Assembly (NCBI RefSeq): GCF_963678635.1
Contig: NC_087066.1
Span: 6,229,954 to 6,293,953, forward strand
Origin: Symsagittifera roscoffensis
Taxonomy: Eukaryota > Xenacoelomorpha > Acoela > Convolutidae
DNA: 64,000 bases
Reading direction: 5' to 3'
Shown here: positions 1-11,966 of the stretch, piece by piece
Layout: each line of letters starts with the position of its first letter
How positions within the stretch are numbered: the first letter of the stretch is position 1
The notes under the pieces: model-generated
The model's database searches: none
What the model was told of the DNA's origin: nothing
Seen by the model: only the letters and a program-made list of their open reading frames with translations
Translations under genes and position numbers: made by a program

Positions 1-1598
1 AATAAGATCGTAAAATGGTTTCTTCTGCTTGTTTCTATTCACCCAACTGAGGAAAAATGCCTGGAGTTAAGAACTTCAGCAACAAAAATTTGAAACACGA
101 ATAAAACACGATGTTGTAAAATGAATGTTTTTGCGAACTTCAAACATAACTTTAATTCAAATAATAGTAGGAGAAAAAAAACTTTAGTTCGTTTTCTATT
201 TCAATAAAGCGCCTGGTTTCAAGGGAAAATTTCATAGCTAGTTTATCTAAGGAATCAAGGTTTAGTTTCAACAATTCAATATTTATGTCTGTATGAGTCT
301 AAAAATGCAATAGCTTACATTCTGATAACTTTTTTCTCAAATACTTGAATCTGCGAAAAACAGCCAATTAGAGAAAACATCCCATGCTGAAAAATTTGTT
401 ATTTTCAGGATCGAGTTTACACTGCTGTGAGAACCTTCATCAAATTTCATAATGTGACCTTTTAAGACCCAAAAACTAACTTTAATCAATTAAACTAAGT
501 AATGGTTTTTTCATAAGAATTTTTCTGGCTCATTGTCAACGTTTTTGTATTTATTAATTCGAAATATTTTTGAAAGCCATCAAAAATAAGCATTTTAGAG
601 TCCACGAGTAAAAAAAACTACCAAATTTGGAACGAACGGAACCAAATGCAAACAGGTGACAATTTTTGACCATATTTGGTTGGTGAATGAAGTTAGTTAA
701 ATTTGAGGACAGTTCGGATCAAATTCTTTTGGGTTATGTGAATTTTTTGTTCAATTTCGAAGTGAAAGCTGCTTAAATTTGTCTTTGAAATCAGATCTTT
801 GAGAGAGTTAACACTTAGTTTTGGGTTGCAACTTTTCCACTAGGCGGGTAGTTTTGATGCGTTTATTTATGTGGCCCCGTTTGTTTGTTGCTTTTATCAG
901 ATGGCTCTGGATGATACTGGAACACTAGGTGAGCATATTATGTTTTCAATTAATTTGACTGAATATATGTGGAAAAATTGTAATTAAACAGTGATCATTA
1001 TGAGTTACAAAAGTTTCAACTCTTTAAAATGAATTAGTTTCACAATTTTCGCAATTCAATAAGTTTTCAAAACAAAAATGATTTTATTCAGCTGAGTAAA
1101 TGATTTTCGGGAGTCCAACCTTACTGGTGCCGAAATTGACATAGAAAAAAAACCTCACAAGTAACCAAATTGAATTTTTCCAAGTTTAATTTAACTCTCA
1201 TGAAATTCACTTGATTTGTTAAATTTTCAGATTTAGACGTATTTTTAAAAGATGATTCATCTTCAAAAATTGAGATTTTAAATCAGTAATTCTACATAGC
1301 TAACTCATTCCATTCCATGTTGATGTCGTCGTTAGCTCTTTCTCATCCCATTCAAAATAGTTTTTTTTTCAAGTTTCGAGTTGTTCAAGCCGTTCTAAAA
1401 ACGATAAGATGATTAAAATGTGCCTAACTATTGCGAGTTTGCGAAAAAATTGCGACAAATTTGCGACTTTGCGACTGGACTTTGCGACTGAATTTTTTGT
1501 GTGTTCTGTGTAGAGCATTTGATTACTGTACTAATTTTTGATTATATGCCTGATTTTAGTCGAAATTTTACATCGAACTGAAAATTTAACATGACTTC
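1..1598. other. AT-rich non-coding stretch
   Basis: No open frame with coding character and no repeat shared with the rest of the window was seen. The stretch is poly-A/poly-T rich. Confidence 0.5.
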
Positions 1599-2096
1599 TC
1601 GTATCAGGGCGAGGCCCTTAATGTTCCGACTGCCTCTTAAGGTCTATGTAGCAGTAATAACATGGAAAAAATAAATGAAATAAAACAAAATGAAAAAAAA
1701 AACTTTTCCTAAAAATTGAATTTTTTTAATTAAAATCATACCCCACACGCCATATAAAGTACAAAAGGATAGATCTTGCTCCTTATAACAATTAAGTTAT
1801 GACAAATAAGCTGTTTTCAACCAATTTGGAACGATTTCTAACACGGGTTAACTCCTCGCTTACGCGCTGATAGCGCGAAACAAATAGCGCGTTCATTGTC
1901 CCAAATTGGCCAAAATGCCAAAATTTATACCCCCGTAACTTTACGAAAAATAATAACAGGTGAAATATTGTTTCAAATTTAAACTCAGGACAACAATACC
2001 TTTCGAATGATATTGAAAAAAATACCCTCAGAAAAAACCCACCCCGAGCACAAATTTTCCGTTACTTTCGCATCGAAAGTCGGAACAGCAAGAGTG
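1599..2096. repeat. Copy 1 of a ~500 bp tandemly paired repeat
   Basis: Starts with CTCGTATCAGGGCGA and runs to the identical start of the next copy. Near its ends it carries an inverted pair: TGTTCCGACT near 1620 and AGTCGGAACA near 2080. A GCGC-rich stem sits at about 1860-1895. There is no coding capacity. The inverted ends suggest a non-autonomous DNA element, but a satellite dimer is also possible. Confidence 0.7.
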
Positions 2097-2600
2097 CTCG
2101 TATCAGGGCGATGCCTTGAATGTTCCGACTGCCTTTTATGGTTTATAAGCAGTATTAACATGAAAAAATGAAATGTGAAAAAAATGAAAATTTTTTTTTT
2201 GTAAAAATCATCCCCCCACACGCCATATAAAGTACAAAGTGACAAATTTTGCGTCTAGTAACAACTCAATTATGGCAAATAAATTTCCGTCAGCCAATTT
2301 GGAACGATTTCTAAGACGGATTAAATCTACGCTTACGCGTTAATAGCGCGAAAATTATCGCGCGTTAATTGTCCCAAATTGTCCAGAATGCCAATCTTCG
2401 AATCCCCATAACTTCACGAAAAATGATCACAGGTGAAATATTTTTTCAAATTTGAGCTCAAAACATCAATACCCTTCGAATGATATATTAAAATTTTGTC
2501 AAAAATGGCTAGTGAAAAGGTCGAAATTGTGAGAAGAAAAAAAACCCACCCGAGCACATATATTCTGTTACTTTCGTATCGAAAGTCGGAACAAAAAGGG
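2097..2600. repeat. Copy 2 of the ~500 bp tandemly paired repeat
   Basis: Same order of landmarks as the preceding copy: CTCGTATCAGGGCGA start, CACACGCCATATAAAGTACA block, GCGC stem, and CTTTCG..CGAAAGTCGGAACA end. Substitutions and small indels are scattered throughout, so the duplication is not recent. Confidence 0.7.
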
Positions 2601-3130
2601 TCTAGAAGTCTGAATATCGTTCTATTCCGATATAAAAACATAGTTATATATTTTTCTATTATTATTTACTGTGCTTAAATTATTCATTCAGAATTGGTTA
2701 AATCGGTAAGAAATTAAATTTCTGCGCTTCAAAACAGGAAAATGTTTCAATAGTGCAATTGAAAGCATTTGATCTTCTGCATGGTGGAATCCCTCATGCG
2801 CAAAGGACTGAATGCGCTAAAATACAAATCAGCCAATCAGATTCCAGTAATCTAAAATTTGGAAAGAAAGTAAACATTTCCAGGGACTGAAGTATTGATA
2901 TTGGCCGAACATAAAAACGGCAGAAATATCCAAAAATTTCAAATTCTCAGAGAACCGCAAAATTGGGACAAATTTTACATTTCAAGGGTTTCGTAATGAA
3001 AGAAGCAAAACATTGCTTCATTTATTTCATTTTAACTGAATGGCAATTGTTTTTTTATAAAATTGGCTTTCGGATAATTTTGTCTTCGGTCCTTGGCCCA
3101 CAAGTTTTTTCGCCCATTCGGTCCTTCCAG
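2601..3130. other. Non-coding spacer
   Basis: AT-rich; nothing recognised. The short open frames here have no family resemblance. Confidence 0.4.
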
Positions 3131-3155
3131 CATGAGAATGGCCCCCCTTCTGCAT

Positions 3156-3511
3156 ATACAAAACAGTCCAATACAAAATAGTCCGAAAAATCATGTAATG
3201 GGGGAAAAACAGTCCAATACAAAACAGTCCGGTTTAAGGTTTAAGTTCGCGGTGATAACCGGCTCTAAAATTCTTATTAAGTCCTACCCTCTGTTGGCAA
3301 GCTCGCAACACGTTGGTGCAACTGCGGCGGTCACTATCTTGTTCGTTATGTTTTTTGACACAAAGTACAATTCTCCGCCTGCCGGCTTCTTAATACATTT
3401 ATTACTTGGGACTATTTTTCGCACTGTTTTGTATCGGGCTGTTGTTTCGTTCATTTTCATACTTTTCCGGGCTGTTTTCTATTGGACTGTTTTGTATGGG
3501 ACTGTTTTGTA
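3156..3511. repeat. Fold-back repeat built from ACAGTCC / GGACTGT motifs
   Basis: The left side has TACAAAACAGTCCAATACAA-type motifs at 3156-3183 and again near 3208-3231. The right side has their reverse complements at about 3420-3440 and 3484-3511. The arms enclose about 180 bp of less AT-rich DNA. The arrangement suggests a small non-autonomous fold-back element. The open frame running through it (3093-3569) looks like a by-product of the repeat rather than a gene. Confidence 0.6.
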
Positions 3512-3529
3512 CAGACACGGATCTTCTGA

Positions 3530-4480
3530 GCTTAAGACGCAATCTCTTCTCTGCCTTTTAAGAAGCTAGAAAAAAATTGCACCACTGAGCCGAACTGAAT
3601 TGATGAAGTGGTATCAAATTTTGAGTCTTTTCCTTTATAACTCCCTATTAACTCATGGCTCTCCCAATAAAATATTAGGCGTATCACGTGAATCAAATAA
3701 AACAAACAAACAAGCACAGGAAAAAATATGGGCTGGATTTTTATTCATAATTAATCAAAATTCCATTCAAAATTAACTGTGCTTAGTTCATTAGGGACAC
3801 ATTACATTCTGGATGTAGTTTTAGATCAATGTTTTTTGAATGAAAACACTACGACCCTTTTGGAGTCAATTAAAACTTTCAAAATTTACAGAGGGGGGCA
3901 GAAATGGAAAAAAAAATTTTTTCGGTGGTAAACAATCACATCCATATGTTCTGTCGTTGAATAAAATTGCATCACGCAAACTGCACAGTTTAATGGCTAC
4001 CCAATGCTTGATTGTTGTTAACTGCTTGAATCTTGCTCTGAATGGGTTTTTATCATATTTGATTAATTGTAAATGCGCTTTTTCAATGTAATATAAGCTA
4101 ATTTGAATTATCAGCCAAAATTTTATTCTAGAAATCTATTGAGTTTAAAAATTTAACCCGAAGTAGACTGCAGTTCGAGATAAGTAACAACTTGATAACT
4201 TTTTATTTTTTCTTTGTTTTAATTATACCGACACTTACGATTTTTAATCTCTATTTTTATTCTAGCTTTTTGACTTGTATTGCAAGTGATGCGAAGCTCA
4301 TCTTCGCCTCTCAGTATAAAGTTCCAATTAGTTAGCTTCTAATTTTTTTGTTTTTATTAGCATTAGCTTCTTTGTATCCTGTGTTTTTTCGGTTTGACAA
4401 TTCGGCGGCATTTTTTCAGCACTTTTCAATGATGGAGATTTTATTCACAATTTTTATTGAACTATCATAATTCCATTGAT
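3530..4480. other. Non-coding spacer
   Basis: No coding similarity or repeat recognised. Confidence 0.4.
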
Positions 4481-4989
4481 TCCCGCTCCTTAGCTAAAGC
4501 GGGTCTAGTTTTGCCCCCTGTTCCATGTTGTGGTCGGTCTACCGTTTGGTTTTTGGTCTCGTTCTACGGCTTGAATCGGTTCTGGTAAGATCGTGCATAA
4601 CCAACCTCTTCGGGCAGTGGTGTACGCATCGAGTCATTTTATCAGAGATTGCTTATTTGGCGTTTTCCCAAACCAAACTGTTTGGTGAACTTTTTGCTGT
4701 TTTAGACAAAACTATGTTGGCTTGCGTGTCATGAGGGCGTCGAAAGATGATATTTTTGTTACTCCGTTTAATTAGTTTGTTGTTTTTACCGATGAGCATG
4801 ACTCCTAGTCAACGTTTTAGCCTTCGTATCATACATTTAACTACGCCTTTTGACCTGCGATCATCTCCCTGTGCAAAAAGTAATTTTATTTTGTTCGCCC
4901 TGTATAAACCTCAAAGTTTTTTGCTCTTAAATTCTGTGCTTGGTCAAATTTCAAATATCAGTGGAGACCATGATTTGAAATTTACATTG

Positions 4990-5345
4990 CAAGGTCTGCA
5001 GTAGTACTTGATACGACTTTTGAGCTGTAAATTTTGACTATTTTTTCATCGCCACGAGGATATAGGCGTCTTTGTTCAATTGACCCGAAAGAGGTCCCGA
5101 ACAATCTAGTTGAAACTCCTAATTGGGCTCAAGATTTGGTTCCATTTGATTATTTTAAGTTTTTATTTTGTTTGGTCAATGGTGACAGTTTTGTGCCATT
5201 TGCCGAGGGATACGCAGAAAACATAATTGTTTGCATAAGTCCAGCATCGCAGCATATCCTGGCTGCGTCAAATAAATGCTGTCGAGCACTGTCTGGCGCA
5301 ATTGCGAGGGCATCACAATTCGTTCGCCTTACAGTATACAATCCT
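4990..5345 (-). pseudogene. Gypsy-type integrase core remnant
   Basis: The - strand reads CSGPLSGQLNKDAYILVA followed by a stop at about 5035-5110. This is the opening of a retroviral-type integrase catalytic core, in which a conserved D..GPL segment precedes a hydrophobic beta strand. Upstream (5150-5341) and downstream reading frames hold fragments that can be read as flanking integrase sequence, but only across frameshifts. It is non-functional as it stands. Confidence 0.55.
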
Positions 5346-6438
5346 CGCTGACATGGAATCGGTTTCTAATGTTGTATGGGCATTATTTTTGGGTTTATCT
5401 GGGCGTCTAGCAGTCCTTTTTACGAACAATAATTATTATTGGCTTCAAGTTTTGGTCTCTTTTGGTTGCGGATGAAATAAAACTGAGTCAGAGCGTTTTT
5501 TGGAGGTTTTTAACATTTAGGGTTGTGTCTTCTTCTGCATCCGTTTTCTTGCTCCGATTTTTTTGTGACGGCTATTTGTTCCCTAATTATTTCGTGGCTG
5601 ACTTCAAGCTGTGACTGCTCATTATTTTTGGTTTTATGAACTGTCATCGTTGGCGGTATTTTAATTGTTTGGGATTGTCTTCTCGATCCAGCCCTGTGTA
5701 GGATCCACTCTGCTTACACCATATTTGTAAAGCTGGTTGGTCTCTGTTGCTAATTTTATGTGTTTCGTTATTGCATTTTCCTGTAAAATCTGTGTTTGTC
5801 TATGTGGTAGATTCTGTGGATTTGTTTTGTTGCCTTCTGTTTTCAGTCATCTCTGGTTGGTTCTGCTTGTGTGGGTTTCGTTCACTTCTCTGTCATGTGT
5901 TTTTTGGCAACTTAAATGATTTGGCACTGGTGTTAACTATCGTCTTGCATTCTGCAGTTCCGTTATTTGTGACTGATAACGGAAATTTGTTTATTGATTT
6001 TGTTGGCATGAGATAATTGTTAAGTTGGACGAAGTCCATTGATCATGCGTTTAAGTGGTGGTATTCCGTCTATTCCACCTGCGATCTGACAAAGTCTACT
6101 CTCGATCCGATTCACCCCTCTAATAGTCATGTTTCCATCTTCTTTTGCTGCCGTTTCTGAATTATTTCCAACCCTTGTTTGAGCACTATCTGCTACAATT
6201 CCTCCCATGAGTCTTTTGTAATTGTTGCAAAGTCTCGTTTCTGGTCCGTTTTCAACCAAATGTGCAAATAAAACTGCATTTAGATTTTTTTTGCCAGTCG
6301 GCTGATTTCTGTGTTTTGCTTGTTACAATTTCAAACAAATCTGTATGACCGCTTTCAATTTGTCTGGATTGTATATACTGCAAATGATATTTCAATAGCC
6401 GTGTAAGGGTTGTTTTATTTGTCGCACTTTTTGATTAG

Positions 6439-7029
6439 CTAATATGGTCCGCGCTTTTGATGGGCCCAATTGTTTAAGATGCGGTTTTCAATCATATCAA
6501 GATTCGAAATGAACGTGTTGATTGAAGCCACAACCAATTCCTCACCATACTCATTGGGGGATGATGCCAATCCTTCCTGATTCCCCAAGAAGTAGACTGT
6601 TAATCTTGCTTTTGTTTTCGACAAATGTTTGATATCAAAATTGACAGAGAACAATCGTTCAACCAATCACGTGAGTATACTAAGTCTGTTTTTGGTTTTT
6701 ACCTACGTTTAATGCTATGATTAGAGCTCGATGGTCTGAGACGATGGTAAAATGTTTCCCATAAAAGTCTTATTTGAAACATTTTATAGCCAACACCACC
6801 CACCACTAAGAGCTCAAGATTGTTTATTGAGTAGATTACCAAACTATGAGGTGTATGCAATTGCTAACGAGCCTCCGACGGTGAATTGCACTAATATTGC
6901 CTTTTCATTGAATGCTGACGCATCGCAGACCACGCGAGTTTTGAATTTTGAAATTAGTTTTTCAAAGGCTTCTTTTGAAATTAGTGGCCTACTGCCCCCA
7001 CTATTTATACTGTAGCCAAACCATTCCAC
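6439..7029 (-). pseudogene. Gypsy-type RT/RNase H remnant
   Basis: On the - strand, 7029-6844 carries EWFGYSINSGG and VCDASAF...AILVQF, typical of the end of a gypsy RT thumb and the start of RNase H. Near 6770-6720 it reads YGKHFTIVSDHRALI, the RNase H block with the conserved SDH. The 6666-6439 frame (FDIKHLSKTKA..LASSPNEYGEE) corresponds to the RNase H-integrase linker. A frame break between 6667 and 6720 inactivates it. Confidence 0.75.
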
Positions 7030-7706
7030 TTGTTAAGCAAACTTAACTTTGTCCAATGAAATAGTTTTTTGGGGTTTTTGTCAGGCTCACTTCACCTAAC
7101 TTCTGTAGAACGGTTTTTAGTGGTTCTTTGGGGAGGTCTTTTGAATTTTTTCTCAGTATCAGTTTCTGGTTCGGATATGCGTATTTGCTTACGCAGTTTC
7201 TAAGTGTTAGATCTATTGCGTTTTGAAATGAATTGCCTCAAAGAGGCTGAATTTACACTGGCTTCTCGTTTTACACTGGCTTCTCGATTTGTAAATAAGC
7301 GTAACGTAGATCTAAGGTCAAAAAAATTAATTTTTGCAATATGCATATAAGTTTCGAACACTAGTTCAATCTTTGGCTTTTTGTGTTTTGTTTTTGTGGG
7401 TATATTTTTCGATTTTCTTCAAATCGAGTCTTTTTTTCAAATTGAGTTCTCAAAACATAGTTAATTGATTTTTCATTGAAGCATCACTATTGAAAATTAT
7501 TTTAATTCAATTTTTTTTATCTCTGGACTTTTTTTTCTCTCGACGTTGAACATTTAATTCTTTTGTTTGTTTAACCTGATTTCAAACAGAACAATTGTCA
7601 CAAAAACATTTGTTTTTCGTTTTTCAACAAAGGAACACAGAGATGATTGAAAAGGCAGCCCATCGGATTCTACCGTAAAGATGAGCTTATATTTCTGTTC
7701 TAGTCT

Positions 7707-8055
7707 TTAGCAATACTCATTTTGTCCTCCTTGGGTTTGGATTTTTTGTCCCTCGCAGAGTAGGTTCCTTGTAGTTGATTTTGTCCGCCTCATGGTTGTC
7801 CAGACCCATTCTTTTTTACAATGTCCACAACCTGCGCGTGACGTGAACTTGACTAAATTCTCGTGGAAATGCTCTAAAGGCTTATTTTTCTCTTGTTGGT
7901 GACAGACGAAATTATATCTATCGGTATCACTCTTTAACGTCGTGATGAAAGTACCCTGCAATTTTTTACGAGTTCTTTTCTTGATAATGATTGCAAGTGT
8001 AGGCCGGTTCTTTTCTGTTGTAGTTGACATTAGCTCCCTGCGCCTCAGAAAAACG
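7707..8055 (-). pseudogene. Gypsy-like gag remnant
   Basis: The - strand frame has NKPLEHFHENLVKFTSRAGC followed by CKKEWVW, resembling the matrix/capsid region of gypsy-type gag polyproteins (a conserved FH..L....A..C....EW pattern). Its upstream part is separated from it by the TIR element at 8062-8999. The proposed gag start (ATGGCGCAGCCAACC on the - strand, ending at 9345) lies on the other side of that insertion. Confidence 0.55.
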
Positions 8056-8061
8056 CAACTT

Positions 8062-8999
8062 CCCGGGTTGACCAAAACTTCTTATCATACAATTTCCATA
8101 TATGAGAAACTTCTTGTCATACAACTTCATACAATTCCATACGTACAGAAAATTGTATGAAAACTCTATGATAAGCATTTTTCCATATATGAAAATTGTA
8201 TGATAGGGGTTTTCCCATAAACCAAAAATTTTTATTTTTTTCTTTCTAAATTTAGTTTCTGAAAAATTTTCGGTAGTGTTTGCAACCGAACACTAGTGAC
8301 AAAGACCTTGGTTACTCAAAGCACCAAAGGTTGGACGGTCTTGCTTTAACAATGCATAGAAAACGACCTGAAATGAGCTTTCTTTCACAATTCATATAAC
8401 AAAAGTAACAAACTTTTGTTTTTTGGTAAAATTTTTCAATGATGTTTATTTTAAATTTTTGAGTTTTCAAATTATCAGACATTGATCAAGGCATACATAA
8501 ACACCCAATACAAAAGAAATAGAAATTTTCAGCGTTTTTGAAAAAAAAAATTAGGTGAAAAGAAAGTAAAAGCCATAATTATCGTATCCAGGACTACGTT
8601 ATGCACACAAAAAAATTAAATTTTGCATGCAAAATTTTTTTTTTCGAAAAATGTTTGTTTGCGTATGAAATTCGATTTGCGGTTGAAAAAACCAAAAAAA
8701 TTTTTGGGCCAGATTTTCAAAATTACTTGAAAAATTTTTTGTGTCGCCATCAAAAAAATGCCAGTCATACAATTTCCATTTATGGGAATTGTATGATAAG
8801 CATTTTTTTCAAAAAAGGAAAACTTCGGTTTTTTATCACTAGACTGTTTTATTAGAATCAAACAGCCACAGAAATAAGTTCATATCTTTTTTCAACCATT
8901 TTTAGAAATTGTATGAAAATTATATGACAAGCATTTTCCACAAACTTGATTTATGGAATTGTATGATAAGCATTTTCGGTGCATGGAGGTCAACCCGGG
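8062..8999. mobile_element. TIR element family B, long copy
   Basis: The ends are perfect 12 bp inverted repeats, CCCGGGTTGACC at 8062 and GGTCAACCCGGG ending at 8999. Inside both ends, motifs such as CATACAATTTCCATATATG recur in alternating orientation, giving a long imperfect fold-back. There is no transposase frame, so it is a non-autonomous element. Relative to the copy at 18173-18730 it has about 315 extra bases around 8283-8585. No clear target-site duplication is visible; both flanks offer only TT. Confidence 0.8.
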
Positions 9000-9345
9000 T
9001 TCTTACCTTGGCATGTGCCTTAATGACTCCGTTAAATATTAGTCCTATCTCTACTGCTTTTATGACTTGTTTTTCTCATCTTATTTTTTTCTGCTGATTT
9101 TGTGCGTTCAATTCCTCCTGGTGCCTCGGTTCCAGCCGTGATTTTGTTTTCATTTTTGGTTCCGTTAGCTCTACATTAGAGCTCGATTTTGTCTTATTTA
9201 TTTTGTAATTCGATTCCATCTTTTGCAAATATAGCCATATCCTTGATTGCTGCCCACTTTGATCCTTACAGCTGGGGCTTTGCTGACGGCCTTCGCTAAA
9301 ATGGTGGTATGGTCAATGAATTTTTGTTTCCGGTTGGCTGCGCCA

Positions 9346-9923
9346 TGTTATACGGTAATGTATGAAAACGGTTTAGTCTTTAATCGGAACGGATTGCTAA
9401 ACCGAATAAAAATAAACTCTTAAATACGCAGAAACAACTGAATGGTAACTGTTAAGTCATTTGTCTGACAGTCATTACTATGAGATATGTATATCAACTC
9501 AATCTAGGTCAAACGGACCAGTATAACTGCCATACAAAATATAACTACTTTATAGGTTTTGCCAATCGAGCCGGATGACACATATAAAAACACAGGATAG
9601 AAATCAACAACCTAATTGCATCAAGATAAAGCTATAAAAACAATAAGTTGGATTTAGATTTGTTTAGATAAGAACTCATTTGAGTTGTTAATTTTTACCT
9701 ACAACTTTCAATCAATTGTAATTGATTTCGAATCCATTTTTTCTGGTTTCTAAATTAATACACTAAATCTCACAATGTTCATATCAAAAAATAATAATCA
9801 GAAAAAGAAGTGCTGAAATGGCTGTAGTTGAGAAGTTTATAGCATCCATTACCTATAAATTTCGAAACAGCAAGAAAAATTTTTGTGAGCAATGAAACAA
9901 GATCTAATTTTCTATTGTTTCAG
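9346..9923. other. Spacer / upstream intron of the Cys-rich gene
   Basis: AT-rich. The 3' part must be intron, because it ends in a polypyrimidine tract and AG at 9922-9923. The part next to 9346 may hold the 5' LTR of the - strand gypsy-like element, but no LTR pair is evident. No convincing upstream coding exon ending in phase 1 was found. Confidence 0.4.
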
Positions 9924-10181
9924 TCTTTCTGTTACTATTGACTGCATCAAGTGTTGCTGGATTGGCAGTCCGATCCAAAAAAGAATGCCTGGATTTCAAA
10001 AACAGGGAAACAATTTTAACTGTAACCCCAATTAAGCAGACAAGCTGTTCGAGAGTTCATATCCAGACTGTTTTATTGAACTGCAACTACCGGGTTGCAC
10101 TGGATGTTTTATTTTGTTCACCTAGATTTTCGACGTTTGGAATCAAACAATCTGATGTCAAGTTAGACGGAAAGAGGGCAG
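9924..10181 (+). CDS. Secreted Cys-rich protein, signal-peptide exon
   Basis: First recognisable exon of an unidentified secreted protein. It starts after TTGTTTCAG and ends before GTGAGA, entering and leaving in phase 1. Translation begins with a hydrophobic run, FLLLLTASSVAGLAV, consistent with the core and cleavage region of a signal peptide; the initiator Met must be in an upstream exon I could not locate. Then follow RSKKECLDFKN and four cysteines (KEC, SCS, NCN, FCS) in a compact beta-rich-looking segment. No stops occur in frame. No family recognised. Joining to the next two exons keeps one frame (259 visible residues), which strongly supports a real gene. Confidence 0.6.
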
Positions 10182-10701
10182 GTGAGATTCTCAGTTTGCT
10201 TTTCAAAAGCAGGCTGTTCTCAAGAGTTAGAAATTAGTTTGTCAATGTATAAATATGCCTTCAATTTTCTTGTCTGTGCCCACAATGAACATAACTCTTG
10301 GCTGATTTTTCAATTACTGAAGTAGTCTTGTATTGTATCAAGAAATTTACAGTGTTTGTTGGGCTTTTTATAGGCAACAGTTAAAAAACTTAACCCCCAC
10401 TGTTTTAGCTTAAAACAGTCAGATCTTACATTTCTTCTGAAATCAGTTCTAAGTTTTCTTTGATACAACTTCGCTTGTGTACAAAGCAACACCCTCATGG
10501 CGTTTATGCTTGTTCACTGTTTCAATAAACTGGTATTATGGCATTTTGTGAATTCCAAAATCTAACATAATTTTCAGCCAGTTCTTATAAAAAAGTAAGA
10601 ATTGCAATTTATTAGGACCAGTTAGTTTCAAGAAAGGTTTTCGAGAGTTCATAGTGTTACATTAAAAAGCACCATGAAGTTTTTAAGCACGTTGCGTAAA
10701 A

Positions 10702-10918
10702 ACTTAAAGATTTGCGTATTATGAACCAAATTTTCAAATTAAAAAAATTTAATAAAAACTCATAGGTAAAAACAAGGTTAGAAAAAGATCTGATAAATGT
10801 GATAGATGAAGATGAATGTCAAATTTTACGCAATCTTGTTTTTACCTATGAGTTTTTATTCAATAATTTTAATTTGAAAATTAAATTTGGTACATTATAC
10901 TTATTTCGATCTTTAAGT
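10702..10918. repeat. Long inverted repeat (hairpin) inside an intron
   Basis: Arms of roughly 80 bp (10702-10780 and 10831-10918) with about 50 bp between. The core match is perfect over 26 bp, 10751-10776 against 10835-10860. It lies in the intron between the first two visible exons of the Cys-rich gene. Transcribed, it would form a long stem. Confidence 0.8.
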
Positions 10919-11696
10919 CGATTTTGTTCAAATCGTAAGAATTCATGATTTTATGCAAACATATTTCTTGCAACTGATTAATTTAAGAAAATCTTCAGTT
11001 CCCTGTTGATGAAATTTGCATCCACCAAAAAACATTTCATCAGAAAAAGTTTAGGAAAAAGATTCACCCTTACTAAATCTTTTCGGAGGTACCCTTACTA
11101 AAAAAAATGCGCTGCAATTCCATGAGGAAGTGATGAAGCCATTCCTATTGCCTCCTGGTTATGTTTGACTCAATAGGAAGAAGACGCTCGTTCATGAATA
11201 TTTTCTTCCCATGAACTTTATTGCTTTTGTTGTTCAGTTTTGTTGTTATTTGTAAATGGTCCATTCGTCCTCCAATCTTACAATATCTGTAGGGGTCAGT
11301 TTACACCCATTGAGCTCTATGTGACTTTTTTTCATTCTAAGTGTCTGAGAATTCGAAGCAAATAAGCAAAAGTTTAGTTTTATATTCGTAAAAATCACCA
11401 GTATCAAATGGAGGATTTCCCCTTAAACAATTAGCCTTCTATGACTTGTTTGACTGCCTTGTTTCAAATTCTGAACTTTTGTTGAACCAAATCACGCAAG
11501 ATAGTTTATCAGATTTTATCACTTTATTTTAAGATCGCCTAATAGTTTTAAAAAACTATATCGCTTTTTAGAGAATTTCATCTTATTTCAAATCAAAAAC
11601 TAAAGCAACGCCCCCTCCCTAAGTCGGTCCCTGAAAAAGCTTCTAAATTGGCGCAAACTGGTAAAAATTATTGAGTATAAATTTACTTTTTTTCAG

Positions 11697-11966
11697 CTGG
11701 CTGGCGTAAAATATTACTATCTTCCAGCGCTGCAGTAGAATCATTTACTCTATGTCAACAGCTGGCGAAAGTTTTCCGTGATATGAATTTTGTGGAATGT
11801 CGTGTCTGGATACGTGTGGACGACAATGCTGTACAATCGTGTGACCTTTCAAAACGACGACTAATGAAAACATGCGCATATCGTTATATTTCAGACGTTG
11901 TTCGTAAAGTCACAGAATTCTCGGCTAGAAACGGAGAAAATACTAATGACAAATCTTCATTTAAAG
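11697..11966 (+). CDS. Secreted Cys-rich protein, middle exon
   Basis: Follows TTTTTTTCAG and ends before GTGACA; phase 1 at both ends, so it is a symmetric exon of 90 codon equivalents. It encodes AGWRKILLSSSAAVESF, then four cysteines (TLC, VEC, QSC, KTC) and a likely amphipathic helix (YRYISDVVRKVTEF). Four cysteines per exon, as in the preceding exon, hint at disulphide-bonded units. No domain recognised. There is no homology that I can see between this and the preceding exon, so this is not a simple exon duplication. Confidence 0.6.

Larger units (their letters stand above)
4500..9345 (-). mobile_element. Decayed Ty3/gypsy-like LTR retrotransposon, - strand
   Basis: Pieces of gag and pol appear in the expected 5'-3' order on the - strand: a possible gag start at 9345, gag-like sequence at 7707-8055, reverse transcriptase end and RNase H at 6720-7029, an RNase H to integrase linker at 6439-6666, and integrase at about 4700-5345. 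All are interrupted by stops and frameshifts. A 938 bp TIR element (8062-8999) sits inside the gag part, so that element arrived later or was carried along. Paired LTRs could not be identified by eye, so the outer limits are estimates. Confidence 0.7.

Noticed and set aside
3093-3569. 158-codon + strand frame.
   Set aside because: It runs across the arms of a fold-back repeat and has low-complexity hydrophobic content.
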